Assembly (NCBI GenBank): GCA_026874595.1
Contig: CM049320.1
Location: forward strand, 36,492,214 to 36,556,213
Direction of reading: 5' to 3'
DNA from: Sipunculus nudus
Taxonomy: Eukaryota; Annelida; Sipuncula; Golfingiida; Sipunculidae
Length of the DNA: 64,000 nucleotides
Position 1 is the first letter of the stretch. Every line of letters begins with the position of its first letter. A program made the position numbers and the translations under genes. The notes beneath the pieces were generated by a model that saw nothing but the letters and a program-made list of their open reading frames with translations, searched no databases and was not told the origin of the DNA. Shown here in pieces: positions 1 through 10,429 of the stretch.

Positions 1-80
1 GCCGGACGGACGGTTGACGGAGAAAGAACTCTCGCTATAGCTCCGATGACTTATAGTCAGCTGAACTAAAAGGGATTTGG
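1..80 (+). repeat. 3' tail of a pearl/Helitron-like repeat (ACGG motif plus hairpin)
   Basis: The window opens in a GGACGG-rich stretch followed by a tail that recurs elsewhere in the window (best copies near 19.1, 31.1 and 43.2 kb). Bases 39-67 can fold back: the inner arms TGACT and AGTCA flank a 3-base loop, with imperfect outer arms, and an A-rich end follows. ACGG microsatellites next to a hairpin are known from pearl-type non-autonomous elements of bivalves, now often grouped with Helitron-like elements. The family name is inference. Confidence 0.5.
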
Positions 81-84
81 ACTT

Positions 85-560
85 GTCAGTGACATAAATT
101 CGGAATGATGTTTCTGTTGGTTCCAGTGAATTTCTGGGCCCGAAAAACCTAAAAGTAGATACGGAAATTACAGCTCTATGATGAAAAATATAAAAAAGAT
201 TTACAACAATTTTTTAGGACTTGGGGGCCATTTTGGACTCCATCTTGGTTTTTTAGTGACATATATACGCAATGGTGTTTTTCTTGGTTCCGATAAATTT
301 CTGGACCCCACAAACCTAGTACTAGATATCAATATTACAACCCTATGATAAATTATGAATTGTTCATTGCCATTTTTTACTTTGTGGCCAGTTTGGATGA
401 TATCTTGGATTCGCCAGTAATATAAATACGTACCGATTTTTTTTTGGTTCCAGGGAACTGCTGGACCCATAAACCTAGTAGTAGATACCAAAATTACACC
501 TCTATGGTGAAAACTTTATGATTTATTGCCATCTTGGACAACTTTCCTAGAGTCCAATTT
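85..560. repeat. Degenerate tandem repeat, about 160-bp period, three copies
   Basis: Three related blocks share the order: GACATAAAT-like segment, a T-rich segment, TTGGTTCC, then CTGG(G/A)CCC, CCTA(A/G)TA, TAGATA and ATTACA..CTATG. The TTGGTTCC-type anchors fall near 117, 283 and 446, so the period is about 160-166 bp. A minus-strand open frame across 201-491 is a by-product of the repeat. Confidence 0.75.
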
Positions 561-1160
561 TGGTAAAACTTTGAAATATTGTTAAGCGTATCATATGTTA
601 CAGAAAATAACCATAAACAATTTCGTACTATTTGTTGGTGGTTGAGTTGTTTTTTTCATATTTTCACCCGTCTATAATGTAAATCCCTCCAAGTAGAATC
701 CCCTAGTCATATATATGCTTCAGCTAGAGAACTTTAGGTTGAGAACAATATACCCTACAAAGTTTTGAATTAAACATAAGATAATGAATTGTTTCATTGC
801 GTCATTGTCTGTGGATTTAAGGTTTGTTAAAAAACATATTCCCAAAGCCTAAGCTTCAGCATACTTATCCAAGCCTCATTGGAATACAGACTTAAACAAC
901 CTAGGAGGACACGAGTCTTTGTGAGACACTTTGAAATTAAAGTGAAAACATATTGTGAATCCTGGCAGAACTACCCGAAAGAATATACCATTGCTATCAT
1001 TGAAAAATAAAGATCCTCAACTGAGAAGTTAAAAGCGAACGAATATGAACATATATTAAGTAAAAAAATAACGTAAAAGTATTTATTAAAAATATGTATT
1101 TTAACAGTGTAAAATGATACCCTTTTCTTATTCCCATTGTCTGGAATTTATTATACTTAC

Positions 1161-1292
1161 AAATACTGACAGCATGGTGCTTTTCATGACAGGAGACCAC
1201 ATGCCATGTGTTATTCTTCACCACAGCACAGCTCCCACGTGTTGTGTTGTACGTATCAACCGGTGCAAATTTATCTATCATGACCTTTTTTC
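1161..1292 (-). CDS. CTLD gene 1, exon 5 (second half of CTLD2)
   Basis: The acceptor is a pyrimidine-rich tract ending TTATTCAG, and the donor is a strong TTT|GTAAGT. The 132-nt exon has 43 full codons and phase 1 at both ends. It encodes the CTLD C-terminal half, with Cys in SCAVV, Trp in NTWHVV, Cys in VSCHE and the final Ile before a split Cys codon. The missing next exon would lie below 1100 or outside the window. Confidence 0.75.
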
Positions 1293-4200
1293 CTGAATAA
1301 AAAGAAAAGAGAAGAAATGTAATGTGAACATTAAGTGATGTGCCACCATGGGCTGTTACAAGTTAACCATCTACAAAATGCAGTGGGAGATGTAGTAAAA
1401 ACACAGTGAATATTTACAGAAAATATAAGTAATGGGACAAATTAGAGTATAATTATTTTTAAAACGATAAGCCAACAACATTAATAAAGAACTGAAGATT
1501 ATAAGCATTTACTTACACATGAGTCACAGCAAGCTAAAAGCCTGTGTCCACCTACCAGCTCTGGGACCGGTAGTCTCCTCCCAATCCTCTCCATGCAGAC
1601 CAATCCACAAGAAGTTACTCGTCAAAACAGCTGGAGGGTTCCTCTTCAAGGTTGCAATAAGGGGTTTCCATTGTGACTTCGCTGGTAGAATAGCAAGTCT
1701 ACCACCTATTTTAATACATATAGCTCTTGCATGGTACCAGTTCCGGGCCTCGGCTACACAAAAGCATTGACCATCGATCTGTGTACACCAATGACCTTCA
1801 ATAGAGCACCCACTATTTTCTGCAAATATTAGAGTGCAAATACTGTAACAAGACATTGTAACAGAGCAACAATATAAAACAATATCATATATCAAGTGTG
1901 CCAAAGACAGATACATGGAATAGACGTTATAGGTATGGCTGATTCCTTTTCATAACAACATTTCTTATACATGTATTTCTTTTGTATACGATCCCTTTAA
2001 TAATCGGGTTAACCACTGATATGCCTGCTGGCGATGTTCAACATTTTAAAACCATGTCTTAAATAAATAATGATAAAGGCCCGCAGGATGAAACGTAATT
2101 TGTAGGAAAGGAGTTATATCATGTATGTTTGTGTATATTATATTAATATTATTATTATATTAATATTATATTATTATATTAATATTATCATATATTGATA
2201 ATATCATTTATTGTATCAAAAGTATTGTGATCTGAGGAATCATGAAATATTGTACCGTTGGAGCTCTTAATGAGCCAGATTGCAAATTATTTATTATTCA
2301 TTTTTAGATTATTTTCTTGATTCACTATATGATATGACTGCAAGTGTACCTGCAACTCCGCATAAAACTCTGAAGGAAATATAATCCTGCCAAAAGTATC
2401 ATGAAATTAGTAAACTGACAAAATTCCGCTTGCCGGAAATGATGTGAAAAAAGTCAAATGAATGAGCAATTACAATGAGGAAGAAAATGAGACATAGTTT
2501 TTGAAGATAGGAGCAATTTTGACAAAATAATGGAGAAATAAGATTTTGATGTGTTTTGATTACCTTGACCTTGAACTGCGGCCTTTAAAAAAATAAGCAT
2601 TCAGCTTCAAGAAATCGTCCCGATATTCTATATGTGTCAGTAACAAGGTGATTCCTGCAAAACTGTGAATGCTACATATTACAAACAAGAACAAGCTTGC
2701 CTGTTAAATTGAAGACAACAAACATACGGAAAGACATACTGACAAACTGTCACAGAGTGGAAGAGAGGTAACTAGATCATTTCAGCAAGAAAACAAAGAG
2801 GGGAGATGGGACAAATGTAAACAAAGATATGGGAGTATTAAAAAAAATGTGATATGTTCGTTGCCCTTGCCTTGAACTTGACCTATTTAAATAATAAAAC
2901 ACATACAGCTTCAAGATATCGTTCCGATATACGATATGTGTAAGTTACAAAGTGAATCCTGCTATACTGTGGCATGTAGAATGCCATAATGTTATGCGCA
3001 AGAACAAGCAAGAAGACATTATTAAGGGCAACTGCCAAACAAACAGATGTACTGACAAAGAGATACATCTGAGATCACTGATCCCTTACTAAGCTTATGT
3101 AGAAGGTGCAGAGGAATAACATGAGGCATATTTTATGTAGATAAGGTTTAAAGTTTTGAAAATATGGTCAAAAATGATATGTTGTAGTGTTTCAAGTGCA
3201 TCGCACCCTAGCGGCTTTTTAAAAAAATAAAAAAATCACTTTCGAGATATTGGTATAAGACAAAAGATGTTCCAGTTTCGAAAGGATTCCTGAAAATCGT
3301 GGCCTGTAATTGTAAGACACAAGAACTAGCAAGCAGGCAAAATTGAGGACTACTGACAAACAGACAGACATACTGACAAAGTGACACGTCTTAGATCACA
3401 GATGACTAGATAAATTTATGGCGAAGGTGAAGAGAAACAGAATGAGCTGTATTTATGTATCTAAGATTTATACTTTTGGAGATATGGCTATAAAATAATA
3501 TGTTGTAATGTATCAAGCGGGAACTGATTAGTTCGTTAGACTGTTCTGTTATATGTTATATATATCTATATATGGTGGGAGTAAAAAGTTATTGCACGTA
3601 TATGAGAAAAATATTTAGGTTATGTCAGGTTATATTTGTTATGTCTAATATAAATAAACGACAGGAGGCAAAATCAGAATGGAATAAGAAGAACAGAATG
3701 AGATAGACGTGTATTTGTATGCTGATTTCCTTGTGTTTCGTACCAGCTGTCTAGAAGATAGGCAACACAGAATTAATTGGGTCTTGGCCATAGTTCTGTC
3801 AGAATCGTTCTTGTTCTAACTTGAAATAATATTATATCTCAGTCTTCTATTCTCTTCAAGCTAGGTCAGAAACTCACATTCGATTCCTACTATGTTTAAG
3901 ATAAAATTTCCTTGTTGGCTGCTGCTCTTTAATGTTTGTGTGCTGCTGATTGAATACTGATGTCTAAAAGGTTTGAATAACACTATGTTCTTTAAACTTT
4001 GCAAAATGATGGATGCTTATTAGATTTAATATCATTTGAAACTTGAAATAACGGTGAAACAGGACCAAAAAATAAATTTCCAAATTTTAAGAAAAATTAG
4101 AAAAAATATTGAAGGTAGGATATTTAAACATTGTTGTGGTGGCAAGAGTTTATATTTAATTTTTACTGAATATGAATTTTCGAGAGGTCAAATATCTGTT

Positions 4201-7200
4201 TAGCCACCCAGACTGCCCAAAAAAAGCCATGGTTGAATAATTAGAACATTTTAATTGTCCATATTGATATATCTACGGTAACCATACCGTAACCAAGTAA
4301 CCAATATTTACCCAGTTTACAAAAGGTATGCATCATGGCCTGAGCAAATTTAATTAGATGTATAGTTTTCTGTCATTTGTTTCCAATTAAGAACTCATTT
4401 CATTTTGGTATAACTGAAAGTCACCTGGGCCCTCAGTTTACCGAGTTTTGTTTCCATGCAAGTTTAACGGTTCTTTAATATTACTTACCTTTTATTTCAC
4501 AAAGGGCAGCTGGGTCATTAAAAAGACAATGAAAGCGTGAAATATATCCTGCCCCACCATGAAAGAGACCACAGCCGTAGTTTCTATGGGGTCTCTTTCT
4601 ATTCGTCATCTTTTCGCGGAAAATATCAGCTAAAATCACGTAGATAACACAGATAAAGGTAACCATAAGGAGTAAACCTAAAGACAGTTCTATGGCAGTA
4701 TATTATGAAGACTAATATTATGCTTATAATAATAATATGCTGTTACAATAATATTATAATAATTAAAAATTGCTATAACAATAATGTTCAATTATAACAA
4801 AGATTATACTACATTTACAAAATGAAAGTAATATATGTTGTAGACATTACCAGGTTTGGGTTCCGGCGTATACGGCGTGACAAATTGCTTAACATTCACA
4901 ATTGTTTATTATATTTTGAAGGACATGATCATCAATTTTGTGGATTTTTCCCCAGGAGGACAGGAATATTTAACTTCGAGCACATCTTAAAGTTCTGAAC
5001 AAATGACTTAAAGTCTAGGAAAAATACACGAATGCTGAGACAAAAATGTTACATGAAAATTTCTTTGGCGTTACAAGCCATGATTTATTACCCAGTCCTT
5101 TGCAGGTTTTTATGAATATAATTCATACTCTATTCTTTAACAGCAGTTAAGGTTATGTATACAAAATGACCTCAAACACGGCTGCCTGGTGGCCATATTG
5201 AATTTCTAAATAGACTGAAATTCAACATCCCAGAGGGATAGAAGATTACAAAAGCTGCTCTGACACAATTTTGAAGGTGGCTGCCTGGAAGACATATTGG
5301 AATTTGGACAGGTCGGACATTTGCTATCATCTCATAGAGACTTGTGGTATTTTCCTCAAATGCATTTAAGATCATATGAATGCCCACAGCAATGTAAAAG
5401 GTATGATTAGGTTGAGAGATGAACAAGCCAATATAAAACGCGTAAGTCCAATATTTTCTAGTTTTCAACTTGCTAACTGGGAGGTAAACTGTGCAAAATT
5501 CGAAAGGAAAAATAAATTACACCTGCAAGATCCTTCTAAAGGCTAAAAAATAATAAAAAAGTAACTTGGCATATCTGTTGATTCATTTTTATTTTTAAAA
5601 AGTTCCCAATATACCCTATGATCAAGCAGCTAGAATATGCTTTATACAATGATGCCGATGCCTGACTCAAGCATTAAATAATACATGGGACAAAGGACTG
5701 TTTTTACAATATACTTTCATGAGCTGATACCAAGAAGTTCATATTTCTTACTGTAATTAGCAACTATGAGCAGAGTGAAATGTGACAACTGAAGTTCAAT
5801 TGTTATAGGCAAGTAATATAAAAAAAAATCTAGGCGACTTTGACGTCCTGGCCCGAAAATCCATAGAGTGTTTCTGAAAACTGTACTACTCATAAATATG
5901 AAGTGTGAATCACATTAATCAAATATCATAAGAGAAATTGATCTGAACACAAAATATGGATGACCTCAACATGTGACCTTTAACCGTTAACACCCTAAAA
6001 TTCAGAAATTTATTCAAAAACTGTTCTGTCAAATAAAAATTAAGTTTGAATACGATTCCCCAATCCAAGCAGGAATTCATAATCTGAAAACAGACTTAGG
6101 ATGACTTCCAGAAGTTACCTTTAGCTTCAACCTTCTGAAATCTTATTTGACAGAGCTCTTTTTTTGTCAGGGGTAAGTCACATACATGAAGTCTGGATCC
6201 TATTTAATTTAGTCGCTGCATAAGCGATGAAGATACTTATATACAGAAATGAATACACCCACATTTACTTGAAGATTAAAGTGAAGTTCCCCAAAATTCT
6301 TCTTGGGAATTGGTTAAGCAATTTGTGTATCAAATATGAGAAAATGTATGCAACTATTCAAAAGTAATAAGGCTCACAAGAATATTATATTACAGGTTTT
6401 CGTACTTACAGCCACGTTCACACTTTTTGTTTCCTCTTTAAAAAATGTTGATAAAAATGATGTATCAAGTTTGAAGAAAATTAATGCTTAAAAATTGATG
6501 AAGTTTTACCATCATATTTTTTTTTATCATTTGACTTTGAATATTAAATTCAAGGTCACTAGTTTTCACTATCATATAAAAACCTTTGTTGACCAGATTT
6601 GTGTATTGCGGTCAAGGTCATCTCTTTTTAGAATCATCTGCATTAATGATTTACACAATGTATTTATCAAATTTAAGGAAAATAAAATGTACTTCAAACA
6701 TTTAAAAAAAGTCCTAATTTCATGGTGCATTAAAACATGTTAGTGCTGAATACTTCGAATAAGATTTAGGTTTCCGATGAGATTTTTGCAAGACCTCCCT
6801 AAATTTGATTTAGAAATATCGATAATTAATGTCTACAATATTTGCATGTTATCGGATGGTCGGACAGACAAAGACCGATAGCTATAGCTCAGTATGATTG
6901 AAAAAAAATTGCAGAAATGATTAAACTATGCTCACTGTCAACTTTAGATCCGTCAATCCATTGCCAGGGTATGGTCTTCTTACGTATAGCCATCCAGTTT
7001 TTGGTATTCTTTCTTGAATGTTCCTGATTGCTGCATATATCTGGGAGTCTTCCAGAGTCGCACTGTTCTGCTGCCCAGCCTTTTGCATCATCAAATCCCA
7101 TCTTATTTGCTGAAAATACAGTAACTTCCGTTTTAAAATAGGTCATTGTGTACAAATAGGCTTGGGCTAAAAGTAATGTGTGCTTAGCCCCTTAGAGTCC

Positions 7201-9448
7201 TATCCATACAAAGGTCATGTCGGCACTGTAAATCAGTTAAGGAGTTGTGTTGATCACTAAAGAGAAACCCAACAATTATACCGGGTATGATGGTTAAAAG
7301 GGTGAGGAATCTAAATAGGTAATGGATACGTTAATGGTTAGCTATCAGACTAGCAGCTGTAACATATACACTAGAACAGCATAGGACACTATCTTACCAG
7401 GCCATTAACTCTGGAAACGTCTAGTTAAAACATCAACGATGCATGATAGAGAAAGATCCATAACTAGGGACCCATGGGTCTCGACGCTCAGCTGAATTTG
7501 TCGATAAAATATGCTTTTTCAAAATATGGGCCCTGTGATCAGTTTGAAATCAACCTATCTACCCAACCTGGAGTTCTTATCCTGTGTCCTTGACCTAGTG
7601 ACCCCAAAAGCAAAAGGAAATTTCTCCTATTAACAGGTGCACCACATGTTGAAGACGGAAGGTTTGCGATGAAAAGTTTGGCTTAAAATGCATCCACAAT
7701 CTGTCTAAAGTAGTGGGTCCTGTGACCTTGACCTTTGATATAGTATCAGTCGAGATTGAAACCAATATGTTAATCCGAACTGGAGTCATCATCCGAAAAC
7801 AAATACGTAGACAGATGGCTCATGTGACCTTGACTTTGACCTTTGACCATATGACCCCAAGATCAATCAGGTTCTTTCCCCATTGGCAGGCCAGATATAT
7901 GTTCAAGATGGAAAGGTTAGGATGAAATGTTTGGCTTAAAATGCATCCACAATCTTTCTAAATAAGTGGAATTTGTGACCTTGACCTTTGACATCATAAC
8001 CCCAAAATCAACAGAGTTCTTGTGTTAGAGGTTGGCCATATATAAGATTGAAATCCATTTGTCAATCCAAACAGGAGTTATCATCAGGAAACAAATTTGA
8101 CGGACATACAGAAAGACGAACAGACGAACGGACGGACAGGGTGAATAATATAGGACATCTGCTTATTCAAGCGGAGCCCAAAAATAAACACACATGGTGA
8201 AACCTCGAATCTGATAGTGTCAATATATTTAGCAGTCCCAAAATATAGAAAAAATAAATGCCCCAAGAATAGTAAAACTACAGGTCGCGCCACCAATAAT
8301 CAGGTACTGAAGAAACCATTCATAATCAATAAACACACCGGGTTTCAGGATATTGATGAAACCACAGCTGAAAAACTGACATTACTGCTGTCATTTGATG
8401 GTCTCAAAAACAGAACAAAATAAATTTATATTTATCTGGAGGTACCTACAAGCCCCATAGGATTGGATATAGGACGCAGTGACCTAATATCTGGTTTTCA
8501 AGGAGATTTTTTATAAACTTACCTGGATATTCAATTACAAGTTTCTGGATTTAGCGGTTACGATTTGCGCCCCGCTAATGGGGCTTCAAACATTCAAGGA
8601 TAGCAACACGGATCATCCCGGAGCATGGTTGGAATATGCCGGTCTCAATACGGAGCTCCCGCTGGCTACATGGAGATTCCCGGATATATGCGGTGGCTAC
8701 ACGGAGGTGCACGGTGCAGACAAGGATGACACGGACCATTTTTAACCCGTTTTTTTCACAGAACATGCCGGTGCACCAAAGATCAACATGGATGCCTACA
8801 CGGTGTTTACACGGTGATGCCGGAGTTAACACGGATAATACTGGAGGTAACACGGATGATCCCAGAACGATGAAACGGGATTATCCGTGATGCTATTCGT
8901 GAATGTGTGAAAGGGTTCCCATTTTAAATAGGTCCGATCCTCCGAATCATATATATAGATATTGATAAAACTCAAAATATATGTCCGTAATTTTTTTAGC
9001 TATTCCGCTCAGTGGTGTTCATTGGGTAGCAATAACGGGTATAAAACACAGTTACAAAATTGTTAAAGTCCCAAATATTAATGAAGAAACAAAACATTTC
9101 TCTATTATGAGCAAAAATCTGGGTGTAATAAAAGTCTACAAACTTAAACAGAACATCATATCCTTTGCTTTATTTACAGAAAACTGGGATTATTTGAAAT
9201 AAAATGAGAGCTTTGGAAACTTTAAATGTGCATTCCTTCAAATAATCACTGCCTTATCTAAATGTATTATTGAGTAGATATATGTCTGACAGAAAGAGAG
9301 AGAGAGAGAAAAAAAAGCACTAACCAGAAAATAAATTCTTCTTGAACGTATCATTGTTGTCCAGTGAACACGCATCGACGGGATGCAACGGTGTAAAAAG
9401 TAAAACCAGGAGTGCCAAAGGAACTTTGCCATACCTAAGCGCCCCCAT
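1161..9448 (-). CDS. C-type lectin-domain gene 1: secreted-type protein with two CTLDs (multi-exon, 3' end not found)
   Basis: I assemble five minus-strand exons: 9325-9448, 6936-7109, 4489-4629, 1556-1819 and 1161-1292. Every intron is phase 1, each exon except the first opens with two bases completing the split codon, and joining them gives one open frame of 278 codons. Exon 1 encodes a start Met, a hydrophobic core (LALLVLLF) and a likely cleavage after VDA, so the product enters the secretory pathway. Exons 2-3 form CTLD1 (C in AEQC, WQWIDG, then Cys residues in YGCG, FHC and ALCE). Exons 4-5 form CTLD2 (WYHARAIC, GGRLAILP, LWIGLH, then CAVV...W...SC...SIC). Neither domain shows EPN/QPD or WND, so canonical calcium-dependent sugar binding is not supported. 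CTLD proteins in bivalves are often immune recognition molecules; that role here is inference. The last Cys codon of exon 5 is split and the following exon was not identified. Confidence 0.75.
1556..1819 (-). CDS. CTLD gene 1, exon 4 (first half of CTLD2)
   Basis: The acceptor is TATTTGCAG and the donor AGCTG|GTAGGT. The exon is 264 nt and phase 1 at both ends. It encodes an N-terminal Cys-rich loop (GCSIEGHWC, then GQCFC), the first CTLD helix (NWYHARAIC), the GGRLAILP strand and LWIGLHGEDW. Ignoring the donor runs into a stop within 10 codons, which supports the splice site. This is a long-form CTLD because of the extra N-terminal Cys pair. Confidence 0.8.
2130..2215. repeat. AT-only low-complexity tract (TTAATATTA-type)
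   Basis: About 85 bases consist almost solely of A and T, with repeating ATTAATATTATT-type words. It lies within intron sequence of CTLD gene 1. I see no coding or RNA signal in it. Confidence 0.85.
2555..3520. repeat. Degenerate tandem repeat, three units of about 305-330 bp
   Basis: Three consecutive units share a poly-A/TTTAAAAAAA stretch, CAGCTTCAAGA(A/T)ATCGT, TCCTGC or TCCTGAAAA, AAGAACAAGC, ACAAACAGAC..ACTGACAAA and an ATCA..ACTAGAT stretch. The CAGCTTCAAG anchors are at 2602, 2906 and, degenerate, 3236. Unit starts carry CCTTGACCTTGAAC, related to the TGACCT repeats at 7.6-8.2 kb. The block sits in an intron of CTLD gene 1. Confidence 0.75.
4489..4629 (-). CDS. CTLD gene 1, exon 3 (second half of CTLD1)
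   Basis: The acceptor is GTGATTTTAG and the donor is a perfect AAAAG|GTAAGT. The 141-nt exon is phase 1 at both ends. It encodes a basic stretch (REKMTNRKRP) then YGCGLFHGG, RFHC and AALCEIK, the Cys spacing of a CTLD C-terminal half. The two boundary bases complete codons with exon 2 and exon 4 without a stop. Confidence 0.75.
4690..4810. repeat. AT-rich low-complexity tract (TAATAATAT-type)
   Basis: The stretch is almost entirely A/T with repeated AATAATATTATAATAA words, within an intron of CTLD gene 1. The rest of the intron to 6850 holds only degenerate repeat-like DNA. That includes a two-copy segment near 5180 and 5278 sharing GGCTGCCTGG and CATATTG(G)AATTT. Confidence 0.7.
6853..6899 (+). 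repeat. Truncated pearl/Helitron-like tail
   Basis: GGACAGACAAAGACC followed by GCTATAGCTCAGTATGA matches the dispersed tail family seen at 19.1 kb, but the sequence stops at the hairpin loop and the second arm is missing. It lies just downstream of exon 2 of CTLD gene 1 on its minus strand. Confidence 0.5.
6936..7109 (-). CDS. CTLD gene 1, exon 2 (first half of CTLD1)
   Basis: The acceptor is GTATTTTCAG and the donor is GACA|GTGAGC. The 174-nt exon is phase 1 at both ends. It encodes MGFDDAKGWAAEQC (first CTLD helix and Cys), GRLPDI, an NWMAIRK strand and WQWIDGSKV, the CTLD WxWxDG core. No N-terminal Cys pair is present, so this is a short-form domain unless a further exon lies between 7.1 and 9.3 kb. 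Confidence 0.8.
7570..8175. repeat. TGACCTTGACC-type tandem repeat, about 250-bp unit
   Basis: The segment GTTTGGCTTAAAATGCATCC recurs at about 7675 and 7928, roughly 253 bp apart. TGTGACCTTGACCTTTGA is present near 7720 and 7976, and a longer TGACCTTGACTTTGACC version near 7826. The block ends in GACGGACATACAG, GACGAACGGACGGACAGGG and GAATAATATAGGAC. Arrays of TGACCT words of this kind are common in marine invertebrate repeats (from memory). Confidence 0.75.
8470..8592 (+). repeat. Fragment of the pearl/Helitron-like repeat body
   Basis: GCAGTGACCTAATAT, CAAGGAGATTTT and GGTTACGATTTGCGCC, followed by CTAATGG, match in order the monomer repeated at 15.4-16.4 kb and the element at 18.95-19.15 kb. 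The ACGG tail is absent here. Confidence 0.55.
8600..8895. repeat. GC-richer block with recurring ACACGG word
   Basis: ACACGG or a one-base variant occurs about eight times in under 300 bases, often as ACACGGAT(G/C)AT or ACACGGTG. The left part has GGATCATCCCGG and the right part GATGATCCC and CGGGATTATCCG, so the ends are partly inverted. Open frames occur on both strands here with no recognisable domain. I read this as a short degenerate repeat island and not a gene. Confidence 0.45.
9293..9317. repeat. (GA)n / A-rich microsatellite
   Basis: A short run of GA repeats is followed by AAAAAAAA. On the minus strand it is a C/T and T-rich tract lying just past the exon 1 donor of CTLD gene 1. 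Confidence 0.8.
9325..9448 (-). CDS. CTLD gene 1, exon 1 (start codon and signal peptide)
   Basis: ATG at 9448 opens 41 codons plus one base. The N-terminus MGALRYGK is followed by PLALLVLLFTPLHP and VDA|C, a good signal-peptide layout, and then a short polar linker (SLDNNDTFKKNLFS). The donor is TCTG|GTTAGT; reading through hits TAG at once, which supports splicing. The phase 1 end joins the CTLD1 exon in frame. A TTTATATT word lies about 100 bases upstream (near 9550), but I cannot confirm a promoter. Confidence 0.6.
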
Positions 9449-10035
9449 GCCAGGCCTAATCAAAGTTCTTTTCGTTAGAGTCTACAATGAAAAAAGCGCA
9501 CTTTGTCTCAAACATATGCATGTACAGAATCAGGAATACAGTTGATGAATATAAACCTTTTCCTTGGTTTTATTTTCTGGTCTCGCGTCCTTTTGGCAAC
9601 TGTAAAACACCACTGAATGAATAATATATTTTCTAACCATTTTTGACAAAGAGCATAATACATGGTTTCCAAAAGGTTAATACAAGGTTAATGGTAAACG
9701 ATTCTTCATTACAAATGTATCATCATTAACACACTAAGTTCACAATGGACATGTAAGACCTCATTCTAAAAGCTTTCATGAAGTGATTAGTGAAATGAAA
9801 CTGTAAAAGTTTATATATGCATATAATATCGCCCGTTGTACCACATAGGTTGACAAACGGGCATGTTTCTTGTTAAAATAGTTCGGATAGCTGAAAACTT
9901 CCTTGGGGCATTCGTTTACATAATTTATACTAGAATATACCCATATCAGTACCTGCATCCACACTTTTCTTAAATTATGAGGAAGCACTGACATGGCGTG
10001 CGCGTTTGAAATGCACTGACACAAATTTGGCGAGA

Positions 10036-10191
10036 GGTGAGATGTTCCGCGTCCAAAATCGTCCCAAGGGTTAAGCCGCAACATGATTCACTTGTCCCAA
10101 AATGGGGGGACATATTGCCGATATGGGCAGTGGTGAGATGTTCCCGGTCTAAATTCGTCCCAGCGGTCAACCCACAACAACATTCATTTGT
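10036..10191. repeat. Diverged 96-bp tandem pair spanning the left duplication breakpoint
   Basis: GGTGAGATGTTCC starts at 10036 and again at 10132. Each is followed by CGTCCCA(A/G), (A/C)CC(G/A)CAACA and ATTCA(C/T)TTGT. The 12-kb unit begins at 10085, inside the left monomer, so units 2 and 3 carry only the right monomer. On the minus strand the pair yields an open frame with an internal CCGLT..GT..D.EHLT repeat, which I do not recognise as a protein. Confidence 0.8.
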
Positions 10192-10402
10192 GTTGACTTT
10201 AGCGGACTGCTTACAAAAGACCGACGCGTAGTGAATGTTGGGCAGACTATGTAAGGTTTGATTTGATTGGTTAGCGAGAGGAGATTGTGGACGACGTGGG
10301 CGCACTATGTGAGAATGGCCATGGCACACCGCAGGTATTAAACCCAGAATATTTTTATCGATTTTGAGGCCATTTCTTTACCAAACGCCTAAAAATATAA
10401 AC

Positions 10403-10429
10403 TCACAGACAGACAGACAGACAAACAGC
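10403..10429 (+). repeat. (ACAG)n microsatellite
   Basis: CACAGACAGACAGACAGACAAACAG. The same tract recurs in copies 2 and 3 (about 22432 and 34504). Confidence 0.9.

Noticed and set aside
5172-5468. 98-codon minus-strand frame within CTLD gene 1
   Set aside because: It overlaps a short two-copy repeat, lacks splice sites of the right phase, and shows no CTLD residues.
9970-10329. 119-codon minus-strand frame with an internal 32-residue repeat
   Set aside because: The repeat is the 96-bp DNA repeat (a multiple of three) read in frame. The frame is broken in units 2 and 3, and no family was recognised.
10403-10429. Evenly spaced short repeats considered as a CRISPR-like array
   Set aside because: These are simple (ACAG)n repeats with no spacers, in eukaryotic DNA. 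No CRISPR array was seen anywhere in the window.
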